Below, one piece after another: positions 41,342 through 48,854 of a stretch of 48,854 bases of DNA. The translations under genes and the position numbers were made by a program. The stretch is from Oscillospiraceae bacterium (GTDB lineage Bacteria > Bacillota > Clostridia > Oscillospirales > UBA929). The stretch lies in contig JAIRUW010000026.1 in NCBI GenBank assembly GCA_031254195.1, forward strand, positions 1-48,854. Reading direction: 5' to 3'. Every line of letters begins with the position of its first letter. Position 1 is the first letter of the stretch. Below the pieces are notes generated by a model, which was not told where the DNA came from, did not search any database, and saw only the letters and a program-made list of their open reading frames with translations.

Positions 41342-41373
41342 TAACAATACATATAGTTTAGGGAGCTGTGCAT

Positions 41374-42051
41374 ATGGCAACAGATTTTTCACGGTCGCTC
41401 GCGCTTCTGCGAAAAGAGCGGGGGCTGAGCCAGCGCGCCGCCGCCGTCAGCCTCGGGGTCTCGCAAGCCCTTCTGAGCCATTATGAAACGGGGGCGAGGG
41501 AGCCGGGGCTCCCCTTTATTGTCCGTGCCTGTGATTTTTACGGCGTTTCCGCGGACTTCCTGCTGGGGCGCACGATGGTTCGCGACGGCTCTTCAATCGA
41601 CCCCAATACGATACATGACGCGCAGGCCGATAACCAAAACCGTCTCGGGCGCGGCTCTGCCGCGGCTATATTGGGGCGCAAGATGGTGGTCAACGCCGTC
41701 AGCATCCTTTTCGACCTTGCGGGGCGGTCGGGCAGCACCGCCCTGACAGCCGAGCTGACCAATTATTTCGGCGGGGCCGTTTATAAGATTTTCAGGCATT
41801 TTTATGCCGTGTCGGGCGTCGGTGAACAGGTTTTCTTCTCCGCTCCAAACTGCGCCTATGCCCCCGCGGCAGACGCGGACATGTCAAAAAGCGAGGCGCG
41901 CCTGCTGTCCATCCTGCACCAGAAGACCGACCCGCCGGGCCTGCCCGCGCTGTCTAACGACAGCCTTACCGCGGAGTATCCCCAGCTTGTTCGCAGCCTG
42001 CTGACGCTAACGCATCAGGCGGGGGATCGGGCCGCTAAAAAAATTTCATAA
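41374..42051 (+). CDS. XRE-family transcriptional regulator
   Basis: The protein has 225 residues from the ATG at 41374, which lies eight bases after GGGAG; a GTG two codons earlier is too close to that site. The helix-turn-helix covers about residues 6-60 (LALLRKERGLSQRAAAVSLG, QALLSHYETGAREPGLPF), followed by YGVSADFLLGRT, the usual end of this domain. The C-terminal 150 residues (SILFDLAGRSGSTALTAEL, VYKIFRHFYAVSGV) are not recognised; they may bind a ligand or form dimers. It is divergent from the glycogen operon and could regulate it, but no operator was identified. Confidence 0.88.
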   Translation: MATDFSRSLALLRKERGLSQRAAAVSLGVSQALLSHYETGAREPGLPFIVRACDFYGVSADFLLGRTMVRDGSSIDPNTIHDAQADNQNRLGRGSAAAILGRKMVVNAVSILFDLAGRSGSTALTAELTNYFGGAVYKIFRHFYAVSGVGEQVFFSAPNCAYAPAADADMSKSEARLLSILHQKTDPPGLPALSNDSLTAEYPQLVRSLLTLTHQAGDRAAKKIS

Positions 42052-42067
42052 TTTTTCGACATAAGTC

Positions 42068-42095
42068 TTGACATTCCGGTTTTTTATGCTATACT
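42068..42095 (+). promoter_or_regulatory. Promoter of the riboswitch transcript
   Basis: TTGACA (42068-42073) and TATACT (42090-42095) are 16 bases apart, and TGC before the -10 box makes an extended -10. The predicted start near 42102 lies just before the riboswitch aptamer. Confidence 0.7.
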
Positions 42096-42107
42096 GAGTA
42101 ACAGGGT

Positions 42108-42196
42108 ATATCGAAAGGGCAAACCTGCCGGAAGGCAGGGACGCAAAACTATAGGGCCTGAACCGCTTATGCGGGTGGCAGCCAGTTGCCGAAGAA
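42108..42196 (+). ncRNA. Cyclic-di-GMP-I (GEMM) riboswitch aptamer
   Basis: The conserved GEMM elements appear in order: AAGGGCAAACC, the hairpin TGCC-GGAA-GGCA with a GNRA loop, GGGACGCAAA, then the tetraloop receptor side TAGGGCCTGAA, hairpin CCGC-TTAT-GCGG, and GTGGCAGCCAGTTGCCG. This matches c-di-GMP-I aptamers closely. The third G of AAGGGCAAACC corresponds, from memory of the Vc2 structure, to G20, which favours c-di-GMP over cGAMP. The outer stem is weak. Confidence 0.9.
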
Positions 42197-42220
42197 GTGT
42201 TTTTGTGCGCTGTTCTTCCG

Positions 42221-42252
42221 GCTATCTGGAAGGATGGCGATTTTCTTTTTTC
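42221..42252 (+). terminator. Riboswitch expression-platform terminator
   Basis: GCTATC (42221-42226) pairs with GATGGC (42233-42238), followed by a U-rich run ATTTTCTTTTTTC. An alternative stem GCCGAAGAA (42188-42196) with TTCTTCCGGC (42213-42222) shares bases with it and with the aptamer end, so the two folds compete. If the ligand stabilises the aptamer stem, the terminator forms, suggesting an OFF switch. Confidence 0.5.
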
Positions 42253-42284
42253 TTATGCTCCATTCTTCTAACCCATCTTTACTC

Positions 42285-42326
42285 GCCTGCGATTAACATC
42301 GCAGGCACCTTTTTTGTTGTTTTTTT
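42285..42326 (+). terminator. Strong intrinsic terminator before argS
   Basis: GCCTGCGAT (42285-42293) and ATCGCAGGC (42298-42306) pair perfectly around a TAAC loop, followed by two T runs (CCTTTTTTGTTGTTTTTTT). It should stop transcripts coming from the riboswitch whether or not the first terminator acted. Confidence 0.85.
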
Positions 42327-42345
42327 GGAAGGGATGCGGTAGAAT
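42317..42345 (+). promoter_or_regulatory. Possible promoter of argS
   Basis: TTGTTT (42317-42322) and TAGAAT (42340-42345) are 17 bases apart and lie within and just after the T run of the terminator. The match is weak, but argS needs an own start if the terminator is efficient. Confidence 0.35.
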
Positions 42346-42376
42346 ACCATTACTACAAAATGGGGGAAGCAAACAA

Positions 42377-44101
42377 ATGAACATCCTTACCACCCTGACG
42401 GAAACCATCTCCGCCAAGTTCGTAGAGCGCGGATACGAAGCGTCTTACGGCACGGTGACGGTCTCCAGCCGCCCCGACCTATGCCATTACCAGTGCAACG
42501 GAGCGCTGCCGGCGGCCAAAGCCTACCGAAAGAACCCGCTCGTCATCGCGGGCGAAGTGGCGGAGCTTTTGCAAGGCGACGCGCGGTTTTCCTCAATCGA
42601 GACCGCCCCGCCCGGCTTTATCAACCTGCGCCTTTCGGATCAATACCTCGCGGCGCTGGCCGGGGATATGGCTGCCGACGAACGCCTGCTGCTGCCGCTG
42701 ATGGAGAGGAAAACCATAGTCGTTGACTACGGCGGGCCAAATGTAGCGAAGCCTTTGCATGTAGGGCATCTGCGTTCGGCTATTATCGGCGACGCTTTGT
42801 ACCGCTTGGCGCGGTTTTTAGGGCATACTGTTATTGGAGATATTCATATGGGTGATTGGGGTTTACAGATGGGTTTGGTCATCGCCGAAATGGAAGGACG
42901 CGGCGCAGACGCGGCGGCGGTCAGTTTGGACGACCTGAACGAGATATATCCCGCCGCTTCGGCCCGGTCAAAAACAGACGCCGCCTTCGCTGAAAAGGCG
43001 GCGGCGCGGACGGCGGCGCTTCAGCACGGCGACGGGGATATACGCGCCGTATGGAAGCAAATACGCGATGTATCGGTCAGCGGCTTAAAACGCGGTTACG
43101 GCGCTTTGGGCGTTACCTTTGACCGTTGGTACGGCGAAAGTGACGCCGAACCCTATGTCCCCCGCGTCAAGGACATACTCCGGGAGCGCGGCTTGCTGCG
43201 CGAGAGCGACGGCGCACTGGTCGTTGACGTGGCCTTGCCGGAGGACAAAGAGCCGATGCCGCCGATGCTGGTGGAAAAATCCAACGGCGCGGACGTCTAC
43301 GGCACGACCGACCTCGGGACGCTGTTGCAGCGCAAGGAGGAGTTTGACCCCGACGAGGTCTGGTATGTCACCGACAACCGGCAGGCGTTCCATTTCCGGC
43401 AGGTGTTCCGCTGCGCTAAGCTGTCCGGGATGTTGAACAGCGGTGAAAAAGAGATTCAATGCCTCCACTTTCCGTTCGGCACGATGAACGGAAAGGACGG
43501 CAAGCCCTATAAGACACGCGACGGCGGCGTGATGCGCCTTTCCGACCTGATCGGCTCCGTTGTTGAAAACGCTCTGCGCAAGGTCAACGAATCCGACGTC
43601 CCGATGAGCGGTGAAGAGCGCCGCGAGGCGGCCCGTATGCTGGGCATGGCGGCACTGCGGATCGGCGACATGCAAAACCACCGCACCAAGGACTATATCT
43701 TCGACATGGAGCGCTTTTTAGCGTCGGAGGGCAAAACAGGCCCGTATCTGCAATACACCGCCGTGCGTATCCGCTCGGTCTTGGCAAAGGCCAGGGCCGC
43801 GGAAATCGCCGCGGGTGAGATCCTGCCGCCCGCGACCGACGCCGAGCGCGACCTTCTTCTATCCTTCCCGCTCGTTTCCGACGCGCTGCTGCGGGCTTTC
43901 GCCGACAAAGCGCCCAGCGCCGTCTGCGACGTCCTGTTTGACATCGCGGGGCGGTTCAACCGGTTTTACTTCGAGCACAAAATTTTGCAGTGCCCCGACG
44001 AGAGTCTACGCGCGTCCCGGCTGGCTCTGCTGGAGCTGACCGATCGCTTTTTGACGATTCTGCTGGAACTTTTGGGGGTAGAGATTCCCTCGCATATGTG
44101 A
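42377..44101 (+). CDS. argS: Arginyl-tRNA synthetase
   Basis: The protein has 574 residues from the ATG at 42377, preceded by GGGGGAAG. It charges tRNA-Arg. The class I HIGH motif appears as KPLHVGHLRSAIIGDAL, preceded by the ArgS-specific DYGGPNVAKP. The N-terminal Arg-tRNA recognition domain (about residues 1-100) and the C-terminal all-helical DALR anticodon domain (FDIAGRFNRFYFEHKIL) are both present. The KMSKS position is degenerate (KPYKTRDGGVMRL), normal for many ArgS enzymes. Two further genes follow closely and may be co-transcribed. Confidence 0.95.
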   Translation: MNILTTLTETISAKFVERGYEASYGTVTVSSRPDLCHYQCNGALPAAKAYRKNPLVIAGEVAELLQGDARFSSIETAPPGFINLRLSDQYLAALAGDMAADERLLLPLMERKTIVVDYGGPNVAKPLHVGHLRSAIIGDALYRLARFLGHTVIGDIHMGDWGLQMGLVIAEMEGRGADAAAVSLDDLNEIYPAASARSKTDAAFAEKAAARTAALQHGDGDIRAVWKQIRDVSVSGLKRGYGALGVTFDRWYGESDAEPYVPRVKDILRERGLLRESDGALVVDVALPEDKEPMPPMLVEKSNGADVYGTTDLGTLLQRKEEFDPDEVWYVTDNRQAFHFRQVFRCAKLSGMLNSGEKEIQCLHFPFGTMNGKDGKPYKTRDGGVMRLSDLIGSVVENALRKVNESDVPMSGEERREAARMLGMAALRIGDMQNHRTKDYIFDMERFLASEGKTGPYLQYTAVRIRSVLAKARAAEIAAGEILPPATDAERDLLLSFPLVSDALLRAFADKAPSAVCDVLFDIAGRFNRFYFEHKILQCPDESLRASRLALLELTDRFLTILLELLGVEIPSHM

Positions 44102-44113
44102 GGAGGATTGCAA

Positions 44114-44932
44114 ATGGGCAATTTGCTGATTCGTAAGGCAGAATTGCATGATTGCGCGGGGATACAAAATATCCATCGCAATTGCGATGACCCGTGGCAT
44201 GATCAGGAGGAGTGCGCGGCATGGGTCAGCAAGCGGCTTGAAAGAGGGTTTTATATCCAAATCGCTGAGATAGACGGCAAAACTGTCGGGCATGGCGAAT
44301 GGGTTGTAACCATTGACCCCCGTGACACCTTTTTGTGTCTTGGCATGTTGCAGATGGATGAGGATTTCCAGGGCCGCGGCATAGGCCGCAAAATGATTGA
44401 AGACGGTATTCGTATGGCAAAAGAGCAAGACTGTCATAAAATTGTTACAATCCCTGAAACAGGCAGCGAAGGCTTCTATATGAAATGCGGCTTTGTTAAC
44501 GGGCGGCTTATCAAAAGCGTGACTTTGCAGACAAGCGATTGCGGGTACTCGAAACAGTATACGGCTATTGAAAGCGCACCCTTTTCTATCATACAAAAGT
44601 CTCTTTTCATCTTTGGCCTGGCGCAGGCGTCGTCCCGGCATATGTGGGAGGCTTACAATCAAAAACCCGCCACCGATGACAGGATGTCGGCTGCGATTTT
44701 ATCTGACGACGGCGACTGTATACAATTAGGCTGGTTTGCCGGCAGTGATACGGCACTGGCGCTATATTGGGGCAACAGTCCCGGCCATTGTGTCAGCGAT
44801 ATACTGACCTTTGGAAACCGTCTCGGTTTGCAGAAAATAGCGTTTCTTTTTTATGAGGACTATCAGTTCTTGTTTGATGGCTCCGATTTGGAAATCCACA
44901 CGGAGCATGTGGAAATATATAAAACTTTGTAA
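44114..44932 (+). CDS. GNAT acetyltransferase-like protein with extra C-terminal domain
   Basis: The protein has 272 residues from the ATG at 44114, seven bases after AGGAGG and 12 bases past the argS stop. Residues of about 1-145 form a GNAT domain: LRKAELHDCAGIQNIHRN-like start (here IRKAELHDCAGIQNIH), the acetyl-CoA loop DFQGRGIGRKMIEDGIR and GFYMKCGFVNG. The remaining 120 residues are not recognised (LFIFGLAQASSRHMWEAYN, IQLGWFAGSDTALALYW) and could be a second, degenerate GNAT-like half. The substrate is unknown. Codon use is a little more AT-rich than that of argS. Confidence 0.8.
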   Translation: MGNLLIRKAELHDCAGIQNIHRNCDDPWHDQEECAAWVSKRLERGFYIQIAEIDGKTVGHGEWVVTIDPRDTFLCLGMLQMDEDFQGRGIGRKMIEDGIRMAKEQDCHKIVTIPETGSEGFYMKCGFVNGRLIKSVTLQTSDCGYSKQYTAIESAPFSIIQKSLFIFGLAQASSRHMWEAYNQKPATDDRMSAAILSDDGDCIQLGWFAGSDTALALYWGNSPGHCVSDILTFGNRLGLQKIAFLFYEDYQFLFDGSDLEIHTEHVEIYKTL

Positions 44933-44948
44933 GGAAGGATGAATCAGT

Positions 44949-45380
44949 ATGCTCTATCTCGCATGCGACGGCGCGGGTTTTCCGCTCAAACGGCATATCG
45001 CCGTTTACCTGCAAGAAAAAGGAATCCCCTTCACCGACCTCGGGACGGACAGTGCCGCGCCCTGCGACTATGCCCCGTTCGGGCGCAAGCTGGCGGAGAC
45101 GGTAACCGGCGACGGCAAAGACGCGCGCGGCATTCTCGTCTGCGGCACCGGCGCGGGTATCTCGATGGCGGCCAACCGCGTGAAAGGCGCGCGGTGCGTC
45201 TGTTGCAGCGAGCCGGCAACGGCCCGGCTGGCGCGGGAACACAATGACGCCAACATCCTCGCCATCGGCGCGAGAATCGTCGGGACGGAACTGGCGGAGG
45301 ACATTTTGACGGCGTTCCTTGATACGCCATTCTCCGGCGCGGAGCGGCATGTGCGGCGGATCGCGGATATAGAGCTGTAG
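44949..45380 (+). CDS. rpiB: Ribose-5-phosphate isomerase B (RpiB/LacAB family)
   Basis: The protein has 143 residues, the normal size. It interconverts ribose-5-phosphate and ribulose-5-phosphate in the pentose phosphate pathway. Family signs are LACDGAGFPLKRHIAVYL at the N-terminus, DLGTDSAAPCDYAPF, the phosphate/active-site loop GILVCGTGAGISMAANR with its Cys, and AREHNDANILAIGARI. LacA/LacB-type galactose-6-phosphate isomerases share this fold, but no tagatose genes are nearby. GGAAGG lies ten bases before the ATG; a strong terminator follows. Confidence 0.9.
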   Translation: MLYLACDGAGFPLKRHIAVYLQEKGIPFTDLGTDSAAPCDYAPFGRKLAETVTGDGKDARGILVCGTGAGISMAANRVKGARCVCCSEPATARLAREHNDANILAIGARIVGTELAEDILTAFLDTPFSGAERHVRRIADIEL

Positions 45381-45406
45381 GGCAGTTACAGCGTGTAAGG
45401 CCACTA

Positions 45407-45435
45407 AAAAGCCCCGTCCGCCGGACGGGGCTTTT
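45407..45435. terminator. Bidirectional terminator between rpiB and the PFOR gene
   Basis: AAAAGCCCCGTCCG (45407-45420) pairs with CGGACGGGGCTTTT (45422-45435). The A run and T run on either side make it work for both convergent genes; it lies 26 bases past rpiB and 10 bases past the PFOR stop. Confidence 0.9.
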
Positions 45436-45445
45436 GGGGCTATGG

Positions 45446-48400
45446 TTAGTCCTCAAACAGTTTCGCGTAGTTCGCCAGCACCTTGTATTTCCGTTGGGCG
45501 GTCTTGTCGGCTTTCTCAAACAGCTCCTCGGCGCGTTCGGGGAATTGGATTTGCAGGGTCTTATACCGCCCCTCGGTGCTGATGAAGTCTTTATAGCTCT
45601 TGGTCGGCTCTTTGCTGTCGAGCTGGAACGGGTTTTTGCCCTCGGCCTTCAGGCGCGGGTCAAAGCGGAAATTATGCCAGTAGCCCGCGTCAACGGCGTT
45701 TTTGGTCTCGGAGATCATGTTGCCCATGCCGCCCTTCACTTGGTGGTTGATGCAGGGCGAGTAGGCGATGATGATCGAGGGGCCTTTATAGCTTTCGGCC
45801 TCGATAAAGGCTTTGATGGTCTGATTGTAATCGGCGCCCATCGCCACCTGCGCGACGTAGACGGAGCCGTAGGACATGGCGATCTGGGCAAGGTCTTTCT
45901 TCGCCTGTGTTTTGCCCGCCGCGGCGAACTGCGCCACCTGGCCGATCTGCGACGCCTTGGAGGCTTGTCCGCCGGTATTGGAGTAAACCTCGGTGTCGAA
46001 GACGAGGATGTTGATGTCCTCACCGGAGGCGATAACGTGGTCTAAGCCGCCGAAGCCGATGTCGTAAGCCCAGCCGTCGCCGCCAAAGGACCAAACGGAC
46101 TTTTTGGTAAGCATATCTTTGCTGGCAAGGATTTCCTTCCCGCACTGGCAGGAGTCGCACAGGCAAACCGTCTCGCCGGCTTCCTTGGCCTTGATGGCTT
46201 CATCCAGATGCTCGGGCATATGCGACCTGTGCCATTCGATATTTTCATCGATGGACACGATGCACTCTTCGAGTTCGGCGATCAGCGCGTCGGACGCGGC
46301 CTTGGACGCTTCGCCGTCATACATCGCGTCCAGCCAAGCCTTTCCGGCGGCTTTCAAGCCGGCGTCGCAGTAGTCTGGCTCTATCATTTTGCGGACTTCC
46401 TCGGCCAGCTTGTTGCGGCGCTGTTCCACGGCCAGCATAAAGCCGAAGCCGTATTCGGCATTGTCCTCAAAGAGGGAGTTCGCCCACGCCGGGCCTTTGC
46501 CCTTCTTGTTGACAGTGTAGGGTGTCGAGGGTGCGCTGCCGCCCCAGATGGAGGAGCAGCCGGTGGCGTTGGCGATATACATACGGTCGCCGAAGAGCTG
46601 TGTCGCCAGTTTGGCGTAAGGCGTCTCGCCGCAGCCTGTGCACGCGCCGGAGAACTCCAGCAGCGGCTGGAGGAACTGGCTGCCCTTGACCGAGCTGGTC
46701 TTGAACGCGTCATAGACAGCCGGTTTCTCCGCGACCTTGTCGAAGAGGTAGTCATATACGGGCTGTACGGAGAGCTGGCCTTCCAGCGGTTTCATCGCCA
46801 GCGCTTTTTCACCCTTCTTGCCCGGGCAGATGTTGGCGCAGATGCCGCAGCCGGAGCAGTCCAGCGGCGAGAGGGTGACGCTGTATTCATACGCTTCCAG
46901 CCCCTTGCCGGTCATCTTGGTCTTTTTGAGGTTGCCCGGGGCCCCGGCCGCTTCCTTACCGTCCAGCACGAACGGGCGGATGACCGCGTGCGGGCAGACA
47001 TAGGAGCATTGGTTGCACTGGATGCAGTTATCCGGGATCCACTCCGGCACATCCACGGCGATGCCGCGTTTTTCATAGGCGGCGCTGCCCTGCGGGAAGG
47101 TGCCGTTTTCCACGCCTGTGAAGGTCGATACGGGCAGGGCGTCGCCGCGCTGGCCGCTGACAGGGAGGAGGACTTCCTTGATAAACTCCACCAATTCGGG
47201 ACGGTTGCCGGTGACATGATGCGCCGGATATTCGCCCCCGGCATTGGCCCAGCCGGCCGGGACGGCGATCTCGCGGACGTTCTCGATGCCCGCGTCCACG
47301 CACTTCCAGTTCATGTCCACAACGTCCTGGCCTTTTCTTCCGTAGCTCTTCACGATGGCGTCTTTCATATACTTGACGGCGTCGTCCAAGGGGATGATGC
47401 TTGTCATGGCGAGCTTGAAGAAGGCGGCTTGCAATATGACGTTAACGCCCAGGCCGCGCTTGTTGATTCCGCGGGCGAGGCCGATGCCGTCTACAATATA
47501 GAGCCTGATTTTGTTGTTGGCGATATAGCGCTTCATCGGCCCGGGGAGATGCGTGCCCAGCGCTTCAATGTCCCAATCGCAGCTCAGGAGGAACACGCCG
47601 CCCGGCTTAATGTCCTCGACCATATGGTACTTGTCCGCATAGCTGGGGTTGTGGCAGGCCACAAAGTCGGCTTTTTTGACAAAGTAGGTGGATTTGATCG
47701 GCTCGTCGCCGAAGCGCAGATGGCTGATTGTCACACCGCCTGATTTCTTGGAGTCATAGGAGAAGTAGGCTTGCGCGTACTTGTCGGTGTGGTCTCCGAT
47801 AATCTTGATGGAGTTTTTGTTCGCGCCGACGGTGCCGTCCGCGCCCAGGCCCCAGAATTTGCAGGAGACGGTGCCCTTGGGAGATGTGTCGGGGTTTTCG
47901 TCGAGGGGCAGGGAGAGGTTGGTCACGTCGTCGGTAATGCCGACGGTAAACTTGTTCTTCGGCGAGGCCGCCGTAAGGTTTTTGTAAACAGCGAGGATGT
48001 TGGACGGCGGGGTGTCCTTGGAGCCGAGGCCGTAACGCCCGCCGACGGTTTGGACGGTTTTGCCGTTTTCGCTCAGCGCGGTGACTACGTCGAGGTACAG
48101 CGGCTCGCCCAGCGCGCCCGGCTCTTTGGTGCGGTCAAGGACGGCGATCTTCTTCACGGTCTTGGGCAGGGCGGCGAGGAATCTGTCGCTCGCGAACGGA
48201 CGGTAGAGGCGGACTTTGACCAGCCCGACCTTTTCGCCGCGCGCCAGCATGAAGTCGATGGTTTCCTCAATGGTGTCGCAAACGCTGCCCATAGCGACGA
48301 TAACGCGGTCGGCGTCCGGCGCGCCGTAGTAGTTGAACAGCTTGTAATCGGTGCCGGCTTTTTGGTTGACCTGGTCAAGGACGCCTTCCAAAATACCGGG

Positions 48401-48854
48401 CAGGGCATTGTAGTATGTGTTGCAGGCTTCGCGGGCCTGGAAGAAGATGTCGGGGTTTTGCGCCGTTCCGCGCAGCACCGGATGGTCGGGGTTGAGGGCG
48501 TTGGCGCGGAATTTGGCCACAGCGTCCGTGTCGAGCATACCGGCCAACTCTTCATAGTCCCAGGCGTCAATCTTCTGCATCTCATGGCTGGTGCGGAAGC
48601 CGTCGAAGAAATGCAGGAAGGGGACGCGCCCCTTGATAGCCGCGAGATGGGCGGCCGCGCCGAGGTGCATGACTTCCTCGACGATGGCGGGCGCGGCGTC
48701 GTAGAACTTGTTGGCGGCTTCGCGGCCCTGGACGTAAATATCCGGGTTCTGCGCGGTGCCGCGCTGCATCGGGCGCTCGGGGTTTAAGCCGTTGTCGCGG
48801 AACGCCTTGATGGCGTCCCAATCGACCAGCTTCTCAATTTCATCGTAATCGATG
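45446..48854 (-). CDS. Pyruvate:ferredoxin (flavodoxin) oxidoreductase, 5' end outside window
   Basis: About 1,135 residues are visible and the frame is open to the window edge, so the N-terminus is missing. The enzyme converts pyruvate and CoA to acetyl-CoA, CO2 and reduced ferredoxin. Visible parts in order: end of domain I (FFDGFRTSHE), domain II/III, the two-cluster ferredoxin domain (CIQCNQCSYVCPHAV and CSGCGICANICPGKKG), the proximal cluster cysteines (CTGCGETPYAKL, later SPCINHQVKGGM), and the thiamine-diphosphate site GGDGWAYDIGFGGLDHV with NTGGQASKA. All metal and cofactor ligands that can be checked are present. A 61-residue segment occurs twice near the left part of the visible protein, which normal PFORs do not show. 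Confidence 0.93.
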   Translation of the reverse strand, partial: IDYDEIEKLVDWDAIKAFRDNGLNPERPMQRGTAQNPDIYVQGREAANKFYDAAPAIVEEVMHLGAAAHLAAIKGRVPFLHFFDGFRTSHEMQKIDAWDYEELAGMLDTDAVAKFRANALNPDHPVLRGTAQNPDIFFQAREACNTYYNALPGILEGVLDQVNQKAGTDYKLFNYYGAPDADRVIVAMGSVCDTIEETIDFMLARGEKVGLVKVRLYRPFASDRFLAALPKTVKKIAVLDRTKEPGALGEPLYLDVVTALSENGKTVQTVGGRYGLGSKDTPPSNILAVYKNLTAASPKNKFTVGITDDVTNLSLPLDENPDTSPKGTVSCKFWGLGADGTVGANKNSIKIIGDHTDKYAQAYFSYDSKKSGGVTISHLRFGDEPIKSTYFVKKADFVACHNPSYADKYHMVEDIKPGGVFLLSCDWDIEALGTHLPGPMKRYIANNKIRLYIVDGIGLARGINKRGLGVNVILQAAFFKLAMTSIIPLDDAVKYMKDAIVKSYGRKGQDVVDMNWKCVDAGIENVREIAVPAGWANAGGEYPAHHVTGNRPELVEFIKEVLLPVSGQRGDALPVSTFTGVENGTFPQGSAAYEKRGIAVDVPEWIPDNCIQCNQCSYVCPHAVIRPFVLDGKEAAGAPGNLKKTKMTGKGLEAYEYSVTLSPLDCSGCGICANICPGKKGEKALAMKPLEGQLSVQPVYDYLFDKVAEKPAVYDAFKTSSVKGSQFLQPLLEFSGACTGCGETPYAKLATQLFGDRMYIANATGCSSIWGGSAPSTPYTVNKKGKGPAWANSLFEDNAEYGFGFMLAVEQRRNKLAEEVRKMIEPDYCDAGLKAAGKAWLDAMYDGEASKAASDALIAELEECIVSIDENIEWHRSHMPEHLDEAIKAKEAGETVCLCDSCQCGKEILASKDMLTKKSVWSFGGDGWAYDIGFGGLDHVIASGEDINILVFDTEVYSNTGGQASKASQIGQVAQFAAAGKTQAKKDLAQIAMSYGSVYVAQVAMGADYNQTIKAFIEAESYKGPSIIIAYSPCINHQVKGGMGNMISETKNAVDAGYWHNFRFDPRLKAEGKNPFQLDSKEPTKSYKDFISTEGRYKTLQIQFPERAEELFEKADKTAQRKYKVLANYAKLFED
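48377..48850 (-). repeat. Tandem in-frame duplication inside the PFOR gene
   Basis: Two 183-base units, 48668-48850 and 48377-48559, encode aligned 61-residue segments without gaps (for example RGTAQNPDIYVQGREAANKF and RGTAQNPDIFFQAREACNTY). By hand count 33 of 61 residues are identical. The period is 291 bases (97 codons). The region between them holds FFDGFRTSHE once within the window. Confidence 0.8.

Noticed and set aside
42234..42296. A 20-codon frame after the riboswitch (MAIFFFLMLHSSNPSLLACD)
   Set aside because: GGAAGG touches the ATG with no spacing, its start lies in the first terminator stem and its end in the second terminator loop, so it is more likely structure than a gene; it deserves a look only if ribosome profiling shows a signal.
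46208..47743. A 511-codon open frame on the plus strand opposite the PFOR gene
   Set aside because: It mirrors a GC-rich coding strand; the PFOR frame has full cofactor motifs, while the opposite reading has no recognisable domain and no ribosome site.
1..48854. CRISPR array, rRNA operon or replication origin
   Set aside because: No regular spaced repeats, no conserved rRNA segments and no DnaA-box cluster were seen when reading both strands.

Overview
The window reads as chromosomal DNA of an anaerobic, low-redox Firmicute of the Clostridia type. The evidence is a pyruvate:ferredoxin oxidoreductase, a GlgC/GlgD glycogen pair, YloU/FakA, a c-di-GMP-I riboswitch, and SD-led genes with frequent GTG/TTG starts. 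Most of it is GC-rich; about 23.6-28.5 kb is visibly more AT-rich and looks acquired. I cannot name a genus.

Left third (3-16,397, minus strand): a tRNA-Val(GAC) with its own consensus promoter, then a terminator-bounded operon of eleven genes transcribed leftwards from a consensus promoter at 16,453-16,481. Its order is a GH26 mannanase-like lipoprotein, a very large solute-binding protein carrying carbohydrate-binding-like domains, a permease pair, an NHL-repeat membrane protein, a YIP1-type membrane protein, a DUF5696-like anchored protein, a second permease pair, an unknown lipoprotein and a second solute-binding lipoprotein. It looks like a cell-surface system that cuts, binds and imports a beta-mannan-type glycan, with two CUT1 importers but no ATPase or regulator of its own.

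Middle (16.5-28.5 kb): a divergent NitT/TauT-type ABC importer (binding protein, permease, ATPase); a convergent half-size ABC exporter with a degenerate Walker B; and an intergenic region holding a 30-residue hydrophobic peptide gene faced by a perfect antisense promoter, a candidate type I toxin-antitoxin. Then come yloU-fakA-DUF3784, an unknown protein, a secreted metallo-beta-lactamase-fold protein, a small XRE regulator facing a DUF4352-like lipoprotein across operator-like repeats, and an IS1595-like transposase gene translationally coupled to a KilA-N gene.

Right third (28.5-48.85 kb): a nine-gene minus-strand operon, pduL-glgB-glgC-glgD-glgA-glgP-metG-GH13 glycosidase-GNAT, covering glycogen synthesis and breakdown. 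Divergent to it is an XRE regulator gene, then a c-di-GMP-I riboswitch that meets two terminators before any convincing gene, then argS, a GNAT-like gene and rpiB, closed by a terminator. The window ends inside a PFOR gene read from the other strand, which contains an unexpected in-frame duplication.

The most promising leads are the DUF5696/YIP1/NHL glycan-uptake operon, the candidate type I toxin-antitoxin at 20.8-21.1 kb, the IS1595/KilA-N element with its start-codon hairpin, the orphan riboswitch, and the PFOR duplication. All family calls come from reading motifs by eye; no database search was possible.
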